Of a DNA stretch of 64,000 bases, positions 62,541 through 64,000 are shown in pieces. Position 1 is the first letter of the stretch, and the number at the start of each line of letters is the position of its first letter. The position numbers were made by a program, and so were the translations under genes. The stretch comes from Kitasatospora sp. MAP5-34 (GTDB lineage Bacteria; Actinomycetota; Actinomycetes; Streptomycetales; Streptomycetaceae). A model generated the notes under the pieces. The model did not search any database and was not told where the DNA came from. It worked only from the letters and a program-made list of their open reading frames with translations. The stretch covers positions 36,257 through 100,256 of the forward strand of contig NZ_JARXZC010000029.1 of NCBI RefSeq assembly GCF_029894335.1, written 5' to 3'.

Positions 62541-63914
62541 GTGCGCGCACAGGAGATCACGTTCATCAAGCTCGTCCAAGGCGAAAAGCAGTTCCAGGTG
62601 CCGCTATATCAGCGCACCTACAGCTGGACGCATGCCGAGCTCCAGCAATTGTGGGAGGACGTCTCGGACCTGGTCGAGCAGCAGCTCGACGGCGTGGTCC
62701 CCTCAGCGCACTTTCTCGGCTCGGTGGTACTCGCGCCGGGACAACTGCAGGCGGGAGGAGTGCAGCACTGGCTGGTGGTCGACGGGCAGCAGCGCCTCAC
62801 GACGATCATGTTGGCGTTCACGGCGCTTCGCGACCACATCCGCGAGAGCGGGGCAGAGGGAGCTGCCCGCAATGCGGACCGCATCAACAAGCAGTACCTG
62901 GTGAACGAGTATCTGGATGGAAACCAGCACTTCCGGCTGCTGCCTACCCAGGCCGACCGCAGCGCTTTCGGCGCCTGCGTTCTCAGCACCCCGCAAGCTG
63001 GTGGAAGCGACAACGTCGGTGCCGCCTACCGCTTCTTCCGTGGCGTCCTCAACTCGGGCCAGATAGAACACGGCGACGGATGGTCCACAGCAGTGGAGAC
63101 AGCGCTGCGCGACCTGCTCTCCATCGTAGAGATCACCGCCGACCGCGGCGACAACGTCTACCGCATCTTCGAGTCGATCAACAACACCGGCGTCGGCCTC
63201 AGCCAGAGCGACCTGCTGCGCAACTACGTCTTCATGCTCCTGCCGACCCGCGGTGAACAGGTCTACCAACACCTTTGGCTACCGATGCAGCAGCAGCTCG
63301 GCCCAAAGAACCTGGAGCTGTTGGTCTGGCTCGACCTGGTGATCCGGGGCAACGCCAAGGCGAAGCAGACTGACATCTACCGTGCGCAACAGCAGCGCCT
63401 CGAACCTCTGGCGGGCAATGAGGAAGCGTTGGAGAAGGAGATCGCCGAGCTCGCCCGCCGCGCGGTCTTGCTTCACCGCATCCTGGAACCGTCCGTGGAA
63501 CAAGACCCGCTGCTGCGGCGGCAGCTTCAGCGACTGGCGGAGTGGGGTGGTCGAACGCACTACCCGGTCGCGCTCTACCTCCTTGACCTCGTCGATGCCC
63601 ACCGTGCGACTGCTGCGGAGGCAGCCGAGGCGCTCCAGTTCATTGAGAGCTTCATGGTGCGGCGGCTCTTGTGCCAGTCCGCAACCAACGGCCTCAGCCG
63701 CCTGTTCACGACCCTGGCTGCGGACATGAACCCCGAGATGCCGCCGGCAGAAGCCGTCCGCGACTACTTGTCAGGCAGACGCCGTGGCTGGCCAAGTGAT
63801 GAAGAAGTCAGCGCGTCTGTACAGGCCAAGCCCTTCTACTGGGCTGGGCAACCCCAGCAACGCTCCTACATCCTGCGTCGACTCGAGGAGAGCTACGGCT
63901 CGGCCGTGAGGTGA
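62541..63914 (+). pseudogene. DUF262 (GmrSD-like) gene cut by an IS3-family element before the DUF1524 nuclease domain
   Basis: 457 aa remain. GTG 62541 begins MRAQEITFIKLVQGEKQFQVPLYQRTYSWTHAEL in outline, with the DUF262 motifs: YQRTYSW, LVVDGQQRLTT (the D-G-Q-Q-R nucleotide site) and FESINNTGVGLSQSDLLRN. The frame ends RLEESYGSAVR, exactly where intact family members continue into the DUF1524 HNH-type domain with its EHxxPQ motif. The TGA that stops it is the first three bases of the IS terminus (63912). GmrSD enzymes cut modified phage DNA, so this copy has its NTP-sensing half but no nuclease. The rest may lie beyond the IS. Confidence 0.85.
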
Positions 63915-64000
63915 CCCCCGGATTGTGGACACAGGGGTTCATGCTGCGAGTGAGAGTTTAGCTGCTGCGTGGTGCTGCTGTTCGAACTCCATCGGGGAGA
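63912..64000 (-). mobile_element. right end of an IS3-family insertion sequence (continues past window)
   Basis: The terminal sequence TGACCCCCGGATTGTGGACA starts at 63912 and has the TG...CA end form and GTGGACA block of IS3-family inverted repeats. The transposase reading frame begins inside it. Only 89 bp are in view, so the subgroup, other end and target duplication cannot be given. Confidence 0.8.
63939..64000 (-). CDS. IS3-family transposase, C-terminal end (partial)
   Basis: Reading leftward from the window edge gives SPMEFEQQHHAAAKLSLAA and stop. The SPxEFE tail is the usual ending of IS3-family OrfB transposases, after the third catalytic acidic residue. The catalytic part lies outside the window. 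It runs towards the truncated DUF262 gene. Confidence 0.8.
   Translation of the reverse strand, partial: SPMEFEQQHHAAAKLSLAA

Overview
The window is high-GC actinobacterial chromosome. Leaderless-looking tRNA-Lys units, GTG/TTG starts, stop-start overlaps (ATGA, GTGA), a complete conservon (cvnA-E), a Tat-exported phospholipase C and a tricorn-type protease all point to Streptomyces or a close relative such as Kitasatospora. Four identical tRNA-Lys(CTT) genes, each with its own hairpin terminator, divide the window into blocks.

Block 1 (1-1.7 kb) holds the end of a DUF5996 gene, a hypothetical gene and a primase/polymerase-like gene. Block 2, between tRNA-Lys 1 and 2 (1.8-24.8 kb), starts with an apparently uncharacterised biosynthetic cluster (1.8-21 kb). 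The leftward arm encodes a TauD-type oxygenase, a hydrolase/ATP-grasp fusion, a carrier-condensation NRPS protein, a PhyH-type oxygenase, an isopropylmalate-synthase-like/cupin fusion, a methyltransferase, an asparagine-synthetase-like amidotransferase, a free-standing adenylation enzyme and a variant aconitase. The rightward arm encodes a small protein, a family III CoA-transferase-like protein, a second ATP-grasp ligase and an MFS exporter. A near-identical 74-bp element precedes one operon in each arm. The synthase, aconitase and methyltransferase suggest that an alkylmalate-type acid is made, then joined to amino acids by the adenylation/carrier/condensation and ATP-grasp enzymes. A secreted 56-aa peptide gene, a TrmB/LuxR-like regulator, glucose-6-phosphate isomerase and an antiporter remnant follow.

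Block 3, between tRNA-Lys 2 and 3 (24.9-38.3 kb), has a tricorn-like protease, phospholipase C, a pentapeptide-repeat protein and an oligopeptide ABC importer. Block 4, between tRNA-Lys 3 and 4 (38.4-48.9 kb), has a methyltransferase/terpene synthase pair, a conservon, a flavin oxidoreductase, a DedA protein and an alpha/beta hydrolase.

After tRNA-Lys 4 (49.1-64 kb) lies a defence island: rmuC, an HTH protein fused to a methyltransferase-like domain with a degenerate catalytic motif, type I hsdM-hsdS-hsdR, an SbcC-like zinc-hook ATPase with a small partner, and a GmrSD-like DUF262 gene cut by an IS3-family element that runs off the window. The same 16-bp inverted-repeat architecture lies about 110-123 bp upstream of rmuC, the HTH/methyltransferase gene and the ATPase gene, so the island appears to be under one control.
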